Both the position numbers and the translations under genes were made by a program. Positions 7,594 to 16,046 of a stretch of DNA of 64,000 nt are shown here, in pieces. Below the pieces are notes generated by a model. The model saw only the letters and a program-made list of their open reading frames with translations. It made no database searches and had not been told where the DNA came from. The stretch comes from Rhodospirillaceae bacterium (GTDB taxonomy: Bacteria > Pseudomonadota > Alphaproteobacteria > Kiloniellales > DSM-21159). The stretch covers positions 4,041,430 through 4,105,429 of the forward strand of contig CP030885.1 in assembly GCA_006969625.1 (NCBI GenBank). Direction: 5' to 3'. The first letter of the stretch is position 1. Every line of letters begins with the position of its first letter.

Positions 7594-8045
7594 GCCGGCG
7601 CCCCGTTGACCGTGTCGAACCCGCGGCAGGTCCGGCAGAGCCCGGTCAGTTCCAGCATCGCTGCCTCGATCTCGAAAGACCGCGATGCCGCTGCGCTACG
7701 CAGCACCCTACGGACCGTCTGGGCTTCCAGTTCGTCGACTTGGCCGCAGCTGCGACAGATGGCGAAGGCGACCGGGTCCGCGCCATGCGCGTCGCCCCGA
7801 GTGCAGGCGAGATAGGCGTTGAGGCTTTCGAGCCGATGAACCAACCCGAGGGCCATCAGGCGGTCCAGGGCCCGGTAGACCTGCATCGGAGCGAGCCTGG
7901 GCTGCCCGCCGAGCCGATCGCGCAAGGCGTAAGCGCTCAGCGGTCGGTCCGCGTGGCGAAGTTCTGCCAACACCCTGTCCTGTGCCGCGGTCAAAGTTAT
8001 GTCGCAAGGAAGAGCACGGTCCTGCCTCGCCTCGGTCGCCGTCAT
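7590..8045 (-). CDS. zur: Zinc uptake regulator Zur (Fur family)
   Basis: A 151-residue Fur-family repressor. The N-terminal winged helix covers about 15-85 (LTAAQDRVLAELRHADRPLS, RLAPMQVYRALDRLMALGLV). The C-terminal metal and dimer region has CRSCG and CRTC, the paired CxxC motifs of the structural zinc site, and ends GFDTVNGAPA. I chose the ATG at 8045 because GGAGAG lies 6-11 bases before it; the frame stays open further upstream but crosses the operator. It overlaps the downstream GTPase gene by 4 bp. The Zur-type dyad at 8115-8127 lies 70 bases upstream, so autoregulation is likely. Zur rather than Fur is inferred from the znuA neighbour. Confidence 0.88.
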   Translation of the reverse strand: MTATEARQDRALPCDITLTAAQDRVLAELRHADRPLSAYALRDRLGGQPRLAPMQVYRALDRLMALGLVHRLESLNAYLACTRGDAHGADPVAFAICRSCGQVDELEAQTVRRVLRSAAASRSFEIEAAMLELTGLCRTCRGFDTVNGAPA

Positions 8046-8114
8046 CGTCGCTCTCCTTCCCCCACTGCGAGCCAGGCCCAGAGGCATGGGATACGTCTCT
8101 TGCATTGACGTTAC

Positions 8115-8127
8115 GTTATAACATAAC
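8115..8127. promoter_or_regulatory. Zur-box-like dyad between zur and znuA
   Basis: GTTAT-AAC-ATAAC, a 5-3-5 inverted repeat in an AT-rich patch unusual for this GC-rich DNA. It matches the alphaproteobacterial Zur operator pattern (TGTTATnnnATAACA). It sits 70 bases from the zur start and 71 from the znuA start and could control both directions. Confidence 0.7.
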
Positions 8128-8197
8128 ATCACAAAGAACCTCGAGGCAAGGCGCTGTCGTCGGACGAGCGCCTGTCGGTCCCGAAGTGGAGGAGCGA

Positions 8198-9292
8198 ATG
8201 ACCGAACGAACCCTGCGCGCACTTCTGTTGGGCGGCCTGATCGCGGTCGCGCCTTTGCCGGCTCTGGCGCACGGCGACACGGAGGTCGTGACCTCGATCA
8301 AGCCGGTCCACAGCCTGGTCGCTGCGGTGATGCAGGGGGTGGGCGAGCCGCACCTGATCGTCGACGGAGGTGCGTCGCCGCATACCTACAGCATGAGCCC
8401 CGACGATGCGCATGCGCTGGAGCATGCGGCCGTCGTCTTCTGGGTGGGCCGGGATCTGGAGACCTTCCTGCAGCGTCCGCTCGATACGCTGGCCCGTAAT
8501 GCCGACGTCGTGGCCTTGCAGGACACGCAAGGCCTCGTGCGGCTGCGATACCGTGAAGGCGGCGCCTTCGAGGCGCACGACCATGACGACGGTCATGCGC
8601 ATGGGCACGACCACGGCGCGGAGCACGGACGCGACGAGGAGCATCACGACCATGCCCACGAGGAGGGCGAGAAAGCATCGCACGCGCATGCGGCAGACGA
8701 GGGGCATGCCCACGATCATGAGCACGGGCATGCCGACAATCACGACCATGACCACAGCCACAGCCACGGCGAATTCGATGCGCACTACTGGCTGGATCCG
8801 GCGAACGCGCAGGTTCTCGTGCGCCGCATCGCCGAGGTGCTTGGCGCAGCCGATCCTGACCATGCCGACACTTATGCCCGGAACGCCGAAGCCACGGCCG
8901 AGCGGCTGGCGGGCTTGACGGAGGAGATGGCCGCCACCCTTGCGCCCGTCGCAGATCGCGGCTTCGTCGTGTTCCACGACGCCTATCAGTACCTGGAGAA
9001 CCGCTTCGGCCTGAACGCCGTCGGCTCGGTCACGGTCACGCCGGGCGTTTCCCCAGGCGCGCAGCGTATTGCGGAAATCCGCGACAAGATCGAGAGCCTC
9101 GGAGCCGCCTGCATCTTCGCCGAGCCGCAGTTCGAGCCGCGGATCGTGTCGATGCTGGTGGAGGAGACGCAGGCCGAGGCCGGCGTCCTCGATCCGCTCG
9201 GCGCCGACCTGACGGCCGGGCCCGACCTCTACTTCGCCATGATGCGCCGGAATGCCGAGGCCCTGCGCGACTGCCTCCCTCCGAACAGCTGA
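8198..9292 (+). CDS. znuA: Zinc ABC transporter substrate-binding protein ZnuA
   Basis: A 364-residue cluster A-I metal-binding protein that captures zinc in the periplasm. The signal peptide is about 1-25 (ending PALAHG). The metal ligands appear as His in [10 protein letters not shown], His in DAHYWLDP, His in VVFHDAYQY and the acidic residue in FAEPQF. Between the first two lies a very long His/Asp/Glu loop (about 128-192) with runs such as [16 protein letters not shown]. The ATG at 8198 follows GGAGGAG. The permease and ATPase (znuB, znuC) are not in this locus. The Zur-box-like dyad upstream predicts induction when zinc is scarce. Confidence 0.93.
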   Translation: MTERTLRALLLGGLIAVAPLPALAHGDTEVVTSIKPVHSLVAAVMQGVGEPHLIVDGGASPHTYSMSPDDAHALEHAAVVFWVGRDLETFLQRPLDTLARNADVVALQDTQGLVRLRYREGGAFEAHDHDDGHAHGHDHGAEHGRDEEHHDHAHEEGEKASHAHAADEGHAHDHEHGHADNHDHDHSHSHGEFDAHYWLDPANAQVLVRRIAEVLGAADPDHADTYARNAEATAERLAGLTEEMAATLAPVADRGFVVFHDAYQYLENRFGLNAVGSVTVTPGVSPGAQRIAEIRDKIESLGAACIFAEPQFEPRIVSMLVEETQAEAGVLDPLGADLTAGPDLYFAMMRRNAEALRDCLPPNS

Positions 9293-9420
9293 GCGAGGCC
9301 GGAAGACGCATCCGACCCGCAGGCATGCGATCCGGGCCGGCCCCTCCCGTGAGGGCGCGGGCCCGGCTCTCGAAGCAGACTGACGCGAACCGAAGTGGCC
9401 GAAGACCTGGAGGCACGACC

Positions 9421-10641
9421 ATGCTCGACCGGCGCCTGCCCGTCACCGTCCTGTCCGGCTTTCTCGGGGCCGGCAAGACGACCCTGTTGAACCACGTGTT
9501 GAACAATCGCGAGGGCCGTCGCGTGGCGGTCATCGTGAACGACATGAGCGAGGTCAACATCGACGCCGACCTCGTGCGCGACGGCGGGGCCAACCTGTCC
9601 CGCACCGACGAGAAGCTGGTCGAGATGACCAACGGCTGCATCTGCTGCACCTTGCGCGACGACCTCCTGGCCGAGGTCCGCCGCTTGGCCGGCGAAGGGC
9701 GCTTCGACTACCTGCTGATCGAGTCCACGGGGATTTCCGAGCCTCTGCCCGTGGCCGCGACCTTCGAGTTCCGCGATGCCGAGGGTGAGAGCCTGGCGGA
9801 CGTCGCGCGCCTGGACACGATGGTCACGGTGGTCGATGCGGCAAACCTCCTGCGCGACTACGCCTCCTCCGACTTCCTGAAGGACCGCGGGGAGTCCCTG
9901 GGCGACGAGGACGGGCGTGCGCTCGTCGATCTCCTGGTCGAGCAGATCGAGTTCGCCGACGTCGTGGTCCTCAACAAGCTCGACGCCGCCACCGCAGAGC
10001 AGGTCGAGGCGGCGCGCGCCATCGTGCGATCCCTGAACCCGGATGCGGACCTGATCGAGGCGACGCTCGGCCAGGTGCCGCTCGACCGCGTGCTGGAGAC
10101 GCGGCGTTTCGACTTCGAGCAGGCCCATCGGCATCCGCTCTGGTTCAAGGAGCTATATGGGGCGGCCGATCATGCGCCGGAGACGGAGACCTACGGCATC
10201 TCGAGCTTCGTCTATCGCCGCCGCCGGCCTTTCCACCCGGAGCGTCTGCATCGCTTCTTCAACACCAGCTGGCCGGGCGTGATCCGGGCCAAGGGGCACT
10301 TCTGGCTGGCGACGCGCCCGGGCTGGGTCGGCGAACTCAGCATGGCGGGCGCCCTCGTCCGGCATCAGGCGATGGGGACCTGGTGGGCAAACGTGCCCAA
10401 GGAGCGGTGGCCCGATCACCCCGATTTCCGTCAGTTCGTCATGCGGCACTGGGACCCCGTGTGGGGCGACCGGCGCCAGGAGATCGTCTTCATCGGCACC
10501 GGCTACGACCTGGACGATCTGGTTCGTCAACTGGACGCCTGTCTCGTCGGCGAAAGCGAGGAACCGCTGACCTTCGACTGGGCCGATTGGGCGCATCTGC
10601 CCGACCCCTTCCCGGCGTGGCGCCATGAGGCGGCGGCCTGA
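9421..10641 (+). CDS. COG0523 GTPase, ZigA-like zinc metallochaperone
   Basis: A 406-residue G3E-family GTPase. Walker A is GFLGAGKTT (13-21), the metal motif NGCICC lies near 72, followed by [15 protein letters not shown] and a canonical NKLD. The larger C-terminal domain ([31 protein letters not shown]) marks the longer ZigA-type branch, different from the 356-residue paralogue at 6523-7593. GGAGG precedes the ATG. It lies 128 bases after znuA and overlaps the DUF1826 gene, an arrangement typical of low-zinc regulons. Confidence 0.88.
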   Translation: MLDRRLPVTVLSGFLGAGKTTLLNHVLNNREGRRVAVIVNDMSEVNIDADLVRDGGANLSRTDEKLVEMTNGCICCTLRDDLLAEVRRLAGEGRFDYLLIESTGISEPLPVAATFEFRDAEGESLADVARLDTMVTVVDAANLLRDYASSDFLKDRGESLGDEDGRALVDLLVEQIEFADVVVLNKLDAATAEQVEAARAIVRSLNPDADLIEATLGQVPLDRVLETRRFDFEQAHRHPLWFKELYGAADHAPETETYGISSFVYRRRRPFHPERLHRFFNTSWPGVIRAKGHFWLATRPGWVGELSMAGALVRHQAMGTWWANVPKERWPDHPDFRQFVMRHWDPVWGDRRQEIVFIGTGYDLDDLVRQLDACLVGESEEPLTFDWADWAHLPDPFPAWRHEAAA

Positions 10642-11296
10642 CCGCATGCTCGGCTTCGACGCAATCGGGGCCTCGACGACGGACGGCGTGCCCCGGAATT
10701 GGCTTTACGAAGGCCACGAGGCCGCCGCGCTGAGCCGCATTCGCCAGCCTGCCACGACGCTGGCGCTGTGGCACCGCAGCGGCCTCGAGCCTCTCGGCCG
10801 TTGGCTCGACGCGCTGCCCGGTGAACGGTTGCCGTCGGGGCGCGCCCGTCTGCGCGCGCGCGACGTGCCGCAAGCCATGGCCGACTTCGGCAGCGACTGC
10901 GGCACGCCGCAAACGCCCGATTGGGACCGGATGGTGCGCGATGTCGTGGTCCTCGCCGGCCTCTTTTCGGACATCGCCGGGACGTCCGAGATCGAACTCC
11001 GCGTGGACCCGCTCGACCACGACGGCTGCCGCCTGTTCCACGTCGACCGGGTCGACTACAGGCTCCTGTGCACCTACTGCGGACCCGGCACTGAATGGGT
11101 GCCGCCGGCCGACGCGCCGTCGGCCCTGCGCGCCCAGACGGACTACCGGGGGCCGCTCGAAAGGCTGCCCCGCTTCGCCGTGGGGCTCTTCAAGGGCGCG
11201 AACCTGACCGCGAGCCCGATCGTCCATCGCTCGCCCCCGATCGCCGGCCGCAGCCTTCACCGTCTCCTCGTCTGCCTAACGGCTCCAGCCGCATGA
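10625..11296 (+). CDS. DUF1826 protein of the zinc-limitation locus
   Basis: A 223-residue cytoplasmic protein of the DUF1826 family, function unknown. Recognisable stretches are [20 protein letters not shown], then [13 protein letters not shown] and HRSPPI near the end. His140 (in CRLFHVD), Cys149 and Cys152 could form a metal site, which is inference. The start overlaps the ZigA-like gene by 17 bases; a second in-frame ATG at 10646 would leave a small gap. DUF1826 genes recur beside zinc-type COG0523 GTPases, so a role in zinc handling is plausible. Beyond its stop the sequence loses coding character until the IS remnant. Confidence 0.75.
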   Translation: MRRRPDRMLGFDAIGASTTDGVPRNWLYEGHEAAALSRIRQPATTLALWHRSGLEPLGRWLDALPGERLPSGRARLRARDVPQAMADFGSDCGTPQTPDWDRMVRDVVVLAGLFSDIAGTSEIELRVDPLDHDGCRLFHVDRVDYRLLCTYCGPGTEWVPPADAPSALRAQTDYRGPLERLPRFAVGLFKGANLTASPIVHRSPPIAGRSLHRLLVCLTAPAA

Positions 11297-11892
11297 TCGC
11301 GACCGGGGACGTTCGGCAAAGGCCGGGTCGACCCCTGTTCTGGAGTCTGCCAACTCCCAGGCCGGCACCGGCGTTGGCTGGTCCTCGCATCCACGTCAGG
11401 CGCGTCGATTGAGGGTGCGCGTTTCACCAAATCCTGCCCCCGCGTTCCCCGCTGAATCCCGGCATGCCCTGTCCCACTCGAACGTCCTGTTCTCGGCGCG
11501 CACCTTCATGTGGAGCCGTCGAATGCAGGGCGCCTTTGGGGGCCGCTTCTCGCCAGGCCGGTTGGCGGACGGAATCTCGGAAGTTGAGGCCCTCAGGGGC
11601 TTCGTCTTCCGACAGCCTTGGGTCGTCTTAGGGAAGCCCCCATCACGGCATGCCGAATTTGTCGCACGGCGTGTCCGCCAGTGCCTGGATGCGGGGCTCC
11701 TGCACGGCGTCGCCCTCGGCGATCTTCACCAAGGCGGCGGCGAGCAGGTCAATTGCCGCGACGCTCCTGCCTCCGGCGCCGCTTGAGGCCGGCTACCCCC
11801 GAGCCGACATGCGCGCCATGACCAGCCATCTTGCGTAGTCTTGCATGACTCGGGATCAGGATGCCGCCCCAAGCACCAGGACCCGTCTTTCG
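11297..11892. other. Gene-free, probably decayed stretch
   Basis: About 600 bases without a convincing gene. Several frames stay open by chance at high GC but none has a ribosome site, a recognisable family or normal codon pattern. On the minus strand at about 11648-11760 there is a helical, gene-like piece (AALVKIAEGDAVQEPRIQAL) without a proper start, possibly the end of a lost gene. Together with the adjacent IS remnant this looks like debris of past insertions. Confidence 0.5.
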
Positions 11893-12170
11893 GGCTGGCG
11901 GACAAGGCCTACGACGCCGACTGGCTGCGACGGGCCATAGAGGCGGCCGGCGCCACCCCCAACATCCCGGCAATGCCGCACCGCAAGTGGAAACCCTGCT
12001 TCACCCCGCGACTCTACCGCCAGCGCAACCGCATCGAGCGATTCTTCAACCGCATCAAACACTTCCGCCGCGTCGCCACGCGCTACGAAAAACACGCCGC
12101 CAACTACCTCGCCATGCTCAAGCTCGCCGCCATCCAAATCTGGCTGCAAACTTACGAGTCCATGGCCTAG
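11893..12170 (+). pseudogene. IS5-family transposase remnant (C-terminal third)
   Basis: The frame reads FGLADKAYDADWLRRAIEAA, then NRIERFFNRIKHFRRVATRY and ends in QIWLQTYESMA. This is the DDE transposase end typical of IS5/IS427-type elements, with the second catalytic Asp in ADKAYD and the Glu in RNRIERF. The N-terminal two thirds, the first Asp and the left terminal repeat are missing. The stop codon TAG at 12168-12170 coincides with the TA target used by the complete element that follows. Confidence 0.8.
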
Positions 12171-12183
12171 GCTGACTCGACAT

Positions 12184-12552
12184 TCATCGCATCCAGAGTA
12201 GTGCGGCGGCGATTTGCAGGAAGCTGAGGAAGTAGGCTGCGCGTCGGTCGAAGCGTGTGGCGATGCGGCGGAAGTGCTTGAGCTTGTTGAAGCAGCGCTC
12301 GACGGTGTTCCTCATCTTGTAAGCTTCCAAGTCGTAGCCGATCGGGCGCTTGCGGGTCCGATTGCAGGGGATGACCGCCTCAGCGCCCATGTCGGCGATG
12401 AGGGTTCGCAACGCATTGGAGTCGTAGGCCTTGTCGGCCAGGACGTGGCGCGGCGACAGGCCGGTCAGAAGCGCCGGGGCGAGCGGCGCGTCGCCGCGCT
12501 GGCCGGGGGTGAGGATCAGCTTGAGCGGCCGGCCCAGGGCGTCGACGGCCAT
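12184..12552 (-). CDS. IS5-family transposase, second frame (OrfB)
   Basis: The C-terminal half of the DDE transposase: MAVDALGRPLKLILTPGQRG, ADKAYDSNALRTLI with the second Asp, and RNTVERCFNKLKHFRRIATR with the Glu. Reading back in the -1 frame from the A5G6 run gives GGLTTKIHMAVDALG, so the true fusion starts earlier than this ATG. The fused product of roughly 260 residues would be a full transposase, so the element may still move. Confidence 0.82.
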   Translation of the reverse strand: MAVDALGRPLKLILTPGQRGDAPLAPALLTGLSPRHVLADKAYDSNALRTLIADMGAEAVIPCNRTRKRPIGYDLEAYKMRNTVERCFNKLKHFRRIATRFDRRAAYFLSFLQIAAALLWMR

Positions 12553-12566
12553 GTGGATCTTGGTGG

Positions 12567-12995
12567 TCAGTCCGCCGCGCGAACGCCCCAGAGCCTGGTC
12601 CCCCCTTTTTGGCCGCCGCCCTTGCCGGTGGCCGCCTGCTGGTGCGCCCTCACAAGACTGGAATCAAGGCTCACATAATCGTTGTCGGGATCGCGGATCA
12701 GATGCGCGAACACGCGCTCCCACACGCCCGCCCTGGCCCAGCGGGTGAAGCGCTTGTGCACCGTCTTCCACTTGCCGTAACGCTCGGGCAGGTCATGCCA
12801 ATGCGCGCCGGAGCGAAGCACCCAGAGCACCCCGTTCACGAAAGTCAGATTGTCCGCGCCCGACCGCCCCGGATCGCCCGGCTGGCCAGGCAGCAAATCC
12901 TTGATCCGCTCCCATTGTTCAGGGCTCAGCTCGTAACGCTTGGGTCGGGACATCCAAGGGCTCCAGACAAACGAATCTGGAGCCCTATGACTCAC
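12567..12995 (-). CDS. IS5-family transposase, first frame (OrfA)
   Basis: A 142-residue frame carrying the N-terminal DUF4096-type domain (YELSPEQWERIKDLLPG, FVNGVLWVLRSGAHWHDLPE) and the first catalytic Asp in YVSLDSSLVRAHQQA. An internal ATG at about 12953 (MSRPKRYELSPEQWER) is the likelier start for the active protein. The frame ends shortly after an A5G6 run (12600-12610 on the plus strand). A -1 shift at this run joins it to the second frame in the order expected of an intact transposase. Confidence 0.82.
   Translation of the reverse strand: MSHRAPDSFVWSPWMSRPKRYELSPEQWERIKDLLPGQPGDPGRSGADNLTFVNGVLWVLRSGAHWHDLPERYGKWKTVHKRFTRWARAGVWERVFAHLIRDPDNDYVSLDSSLVRAHQQAATGKGGGQKGGTRLWGVRAAD
12600..12610 (-). 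other. Probable programmed -1 frameshift site of the IS transposase
   Basis: The transposase message has CAAAAAGGGGGGACC here. Frame A continues to a nearby stop, while a -1 slip yields the second frame without loss of conserved residues. Homopolymer slips of this kind are the usual way IS427-type elements make transposase; a fixed frameshift mutation is the alternative. Confidence 0.6.
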
Positions 12996-13052
12996 ACGTC
13001 GACCGTCTTCGGGAACCCCTGAATGTCGATTCAGCCTAGGCTGGCGGGCGGC

Positions 13053-14303
13053 TCATAGGGCCGGCCGTTCGGGTGCCTCGCCGATGCGCGGCCCCGGCGC
13101 GCAGCGTGCGGCGAAGGTCAGCAGCGCCCGGTCACGGCCGCGCGGCGCGACCATCGAGAGCCCGAGGGGACAGCCGCCGACCCTGGCAAGCGGCAGACTG
13201 ACCTGCGGTAGGCCGGCCAGGCCTGCGATGCAGGTCAGGCTCAGGACCCGGCTGCGATGCTCGCGCAGGGCGGCGCTGTCCGCCGTGACCAGCGGCGCGA
13301 TGCCGGGCGCGCTGGGCAGGACCATCAGGGTATCCGGCGTCATCATGGCCTCCAGCCGCGCCGCGAAGGCCAGCCGCTGCCGGCCCGCCGCCTCGGCCTC
13401 GGCGGCACCGACGGTGCGCACCCAGTCGAAACGCTCGGCGATCTCAGGCCCGAACGTCGGCTTCGTGCGCTCGATCCAGTCGCCGTGGGTCTGCCAGATC
13501 TCGTAGGCCTGGATGGTGCGAAACCGCAGCATCCAGTCGCCCAATCCGCCGCCGGGCTCGCCGAGCGTCACGGATTCGACCGCGGCGAAGCGCTGACGCA
13601 GGCGCCCGATCTCCGGCGCCAACGCGGCGGCCGCCTCGGGTTCGGCGAGGGCCAAGGCGTCCTCGGCGATCAGCAGGCGCTGGAACTCGCCGCCATGCGC
13701 GTCAGCATCCAGCAAGACGCCGCCGACCCTGGCGAGAGTCTCGGCATCGCGCGCGAACCAGCCGATCGTGTCGAACGAGGGCGCCAGCGGCATGATGCCC
13801 TCGAGCGGGATGCGCCCCTGCGTGGTGCGGATCCCGAACAGCCCACAGTAGCTGGCCGGCACACGCACGGAACCCCCCGTGTCGCTGCCCAGGGCGGTGT
13901 CGCAGAGGCCGCCGGCCACGGCGGCGGCCGAGCCGCTGGACGAGCCGCCGGGAATGCGCCCGGGCGCATTGCTGTTCGTCGGCGTCCCGTAGTGGGCGTT
14001 CTGGCCGTTCAGGCTGTAGGCCAGCTCGTCGGTGACCGTCTTGCCGACCGCCCGCGCCCCCGCGGCCAGCAGCCGGTCGACGACCGGCGCGTTCGCCGTC
14101 GCCGGCGCATGGGTGCGCGCCCAATCGGTATTGCCGCAGCCGGTCACCTGGCCGGCGGTGTCGAAGATATCCTTGATGGCGAAGCTGAGACCGGCCAGCG
14201 GACCGGGCGAGGTGGGCTCCAGGACGAGGCGGGGTCCCGGCACGAAGGCGCCCAGAGGGTCACGCGCCTCGGCGCTCGCGAAATCGAAAGGGGTTCGGCT
14301 CAT
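13053..14303 (-). CDS. Amidase (amidase-signature family)
   Basis: A 416-residue amidase-signature hydrolase of unknown substrate. The Ser-cisSer-Lys triad is visible: Lys in LSFAIKDIFDT (about 44), the cis-Ser in GGSSSGSAAAVA and the nucleophile in SDTGGSVRVPA. The C-terminus (PRGRDRALLTFAARCAPG) looks complete although the IS lies only 16 bases beyond. No signal peptide is seen, so it acts in the cytoplasm. It is shorter than GatA (about 480-490) and there is no gatB/gatC, so a free amide or indole-acetamide-type substrate is likelier than Gln-tRNA. Confidence 0.85.
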   Translation of the reverse strand: MSRTPFDFASAEARDPLGAFVPGPRLVLEPTSPGPLAGLSFAIKDIFDTAGQVTGCGNTDWARTHAPATANAPVVDRLLAAGARAVGKTVTDELAYSLNGQNAHYGTPTNSNAPGRIPGGSSSGSAAAVAGGLCDTALGSDTGGSVRVPASYCGLFGIRTTQGRIPLEGIMPLAPSFDTIGWFARDAETLARVGGVLLDADAHGGEFQRLLIAEDALALAEPEAAAALAPEIGRLRQRFAAVESVTLGEPGGGLGDWMLRFRTIQAYEIWQTHGDWIERTKPTFGPEIAERFDWVRTVGAAEAEAAGRQRLAFAARLEAMMTPDTLMVLPSAPGIAPLVTADSAALREHRSRVLSLTCIAGLAGLPQVSLPLARVGGCPLGLSMVAPRGRDRALLTFAARCAPGPRIGEAPERPAL

Positions 14304-14371
14304 GGCCGGCGATCAAAGCCGAGGCGTCCGGCCCGTGTCCAGCGCTCTCTACGCGGGCACCGGCCGGTGGC

Positions 14372-14680
14372 TCAAGTCTCCTCCTGCTCCGGCGCCGCCT
14401 CGCCGTCCTCGGTCGGAGGCTCCTCGCGCTTGCGGCGGATGATGATGTCGCCGTCCTCGTTGATCTCAGGCGCCTCGTACTGCGGGATCGACTCGAGCAA
14501 CAGTTCCATCGCCTGCATCAGCTTCTCGATCGATTCGAGCGCCAGGTCGCGCGCCGCCTCGCTCGGCGAGTCGTCCTGCTGCCGATCGGTCTCCTCGTTG
14601 AGCGAGAAGGCCATGGCCGGCGACACCGCAAGCGTGCCGGCGCACAGCAGGACGGCGGCGAGGCGCGAAAGCGTGGTCAT
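14372..14680 (-). CDS. Small exported acidic protein, unknown function
   Basis: A 102-residue product with a clear signal peptide (about 1-24, ending SPAMAF) and a short helix (ARDLALESIEKLMQAMELLL). The motif IPQYEAPEINEDGDIIIRRK follows, then an acidic disordered tail (EEPPTEDGEAAPEQEET). No known domain is recognised; proteins with this YEAPE..DGDIIIRRK pattern occur in alphaproteobacteria. It probably acts in the periplasm. It follows the MFS gene by 5 bases and may share its transcript. Confidence 0.7.
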   Translation of the reverse strand: MTTLSRLAAVLLCAGTLAVSPAMAFSLNEETDRQQDDSPSEAARDLALESIEKLMQAMELLLESIPQYEAPEINEDGDIIIRRKREEPPTEDGEAAPEQEET

Positions 14681-14685
14681 GTCAT

Positions 14686-15894
14686 TCAGTCTATCACAGT
14701 CTCGACGCGCCGCTCATCCCTGGCGGTGCGCCAGCGCGCCAACGCCAGGCCAGCGAACAGTAGCGAGGGCAAGGCGATCGCCGCAGTCAGGCCGTGCGGG
14801 TCCCACAGGTCCATCGCGGCGCCGGCCAGCGTCGGGCCGCTGACCGTGCCGAGCTCGTAACAGACGATGAAGGTGGCGTTCGCCACCGCCAGATCCTCGA
14901 GCCCGAAGCGCTGGCCCAGCAGGGTCAGGCCGATCGAGTAGTAGGAGAGGATGAGGCCGCCCAGAATCCCGCCCAGCACCAGGGCGAGGGGGTAGCTCGC
15001 CATCGCCAGCGGCCAGAGCATCGCGGCGAGCGCGCCGAGCAATGCCAGCAACGCCAGCATCAGGCGCCGCGACATGCGGTCGGCCAGCCAGCCGATCGGG
15101 TACTGCAGCAGGATCCCGCCGAGGATGACCGCCGTCAGCAGGCCGAGCGCGTCGCTCTGGTCGAGCCCGAGGCGCAGGCCGTAGAGCGGTGTCAGGGCGT
15201 AGGCCGCGGCCTCGCAGAAGCCCGACAGCAGGCCGGCGGCGGCGACGGTCGGCGCAAGGCGCGCCACCGCCAGCACCCTCAGCTTTGGCTGGGCCGGAAG
15301 CGGCGGCGCATGGCGGCGCACGGGCACCAGCGGCAGCGCCGCCAGAATCAGGGCGCCGGCGCCGACCAGGTAGGGCGCCATGCCCTCGATGCCCACCACG
15401 TCGAGGGCGACTGGCCCGCCGGCGAAGCCCAGGAACAGGCCGGCGGCATAGAGCGCGATGACCCGGCCGCGGCTGTGCTCCAGGCTGAAGGCGTTGATCC
15501 AGGTTTCGCCGAGCAGCCAGGGCAGGCCAAGGCCGGCACCCATGAAAAAGCGCAGCGCCACCCAGATCCACAGGGACTCGGTGAAGGGAGTCGCCAGGAA
15601 GGCGGAGCAACCGACCGCGAGCCCCGCCACCATTGTGGTGAAGGCTCCCAAGCGCCCGGCGATGCGCGGCGCCAGCGGCACCAGCGCAAGTATGCCGAGG
15701 GCCGGCATGCCGGCGATCAGCCCGATCAGCCACGTCTCCACGCCGCGGCCTTCCAGCACCAGCCCCGGCAGCGGGTACATGATGCCCATGGTCACGCCGA
15801 CGGCGGTCATATGCGCAATGATGGCCGCCAGTGCCGCGCGCCGCTGACCGTCAGACAGGGTGGCCCGATCGTCTCTGGCGGCGGGATAGCTCAT
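14686..15894 (-). CDS. MFS transporter
   Basis: A 402-residue major facilitator with twelve hydrophobic segments. The loop between helices 2 and 3 reads APRIAGRLGAFTT. RFFMGAGLGLPWLLGETWIN and the second-half loop GWLADRMSRRLML resemble the YfkF/sugar-efflux branch of MFS proteins annotated as multidrug or unknown exporters. The C-terminus is short and charged. It is divergent from the amidase-GGT operon and upstream of a small exported protein. The substrate cannot be told from sequence. Confidence 0.85.
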   Translation of the reverse strand: MSYPAARDDRATLSDGQRRAALAAIIAHMTAVGVTMGIMYPLPGLVLEGRGVETWLIGLIAGMPALGILALVPLAPRIAGRLGAFTTMVAGLAVGCSAFLATPFTESLWIWVALRFFMGAGLGLPWLLGETWINAFSLEHSRGRVIALYAAGLFLGFAGGPVALDVVGIEGMAPYLVGAGALILAALPLVPVRRHAPPLPAQPKLRVLAVARLAPTVAAAGLLSGFCEAAAYALTPLYGLRLGLDQSDALGLLTAVILGGILLQYPIGWLADRMSRRLMLALLALLGALAAMLWPLAMASYPLALVLGGILGGLILSYYSIGLTLLGQRFGLEDLAVANATFIVCYELGTVSGPTLAGAAMDLWDPHGLTAAIALPSLLFAGLALARWRTARDERRVETVID

Positions 15895-16046
15895 GCTCTG
15901 CGCCTAGACACATCGCTTCGGTCTGTCCATAGCGAGCGGCGCATGCCCGCCATTCGCACGGCTTGCCCTCGGCCTGCGGCGGGCGCAAAGATGCGCACGA
16001 AGCTGGCCAGGCAGGCCGGTCCCAGAGTGCCCAATGGGAGAAGTTC

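Larger units (their letters stand above)
12170..13036 (-). mobile_element. Complete IS5-family (IS427-type) insertion sequence, 867 bp
   Basis: The ends are near-identical inverted repeats. The left reads GGCTGACTCGACATTCA and the right, on the other strand, GGCTGAATCGACATTCA. They are flanked by TA on both sides, the likely target duplication. The length fits IS5-family elements with a frameshifted transposase. It carries the transposase in two frames on the minus strand. It stops 16 bases before the end of the amidase gene at 13053 and abuts an older transposase remnant. Confidence 0.88.

Noticed and set aside
11409-11838. Open frames of 60-125 codons before the IS remnant
   Set aside because: Overlapping frames on the same strand with no ribosome site, family or codon pattern; the region looks decayed.
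13053-14303. Amidase truncated by the neighbouring IS
   Set aside because: The C-terminal motif and a stop codon lie before the IS end, and the length is normal for a short amidase, so it appears intact.
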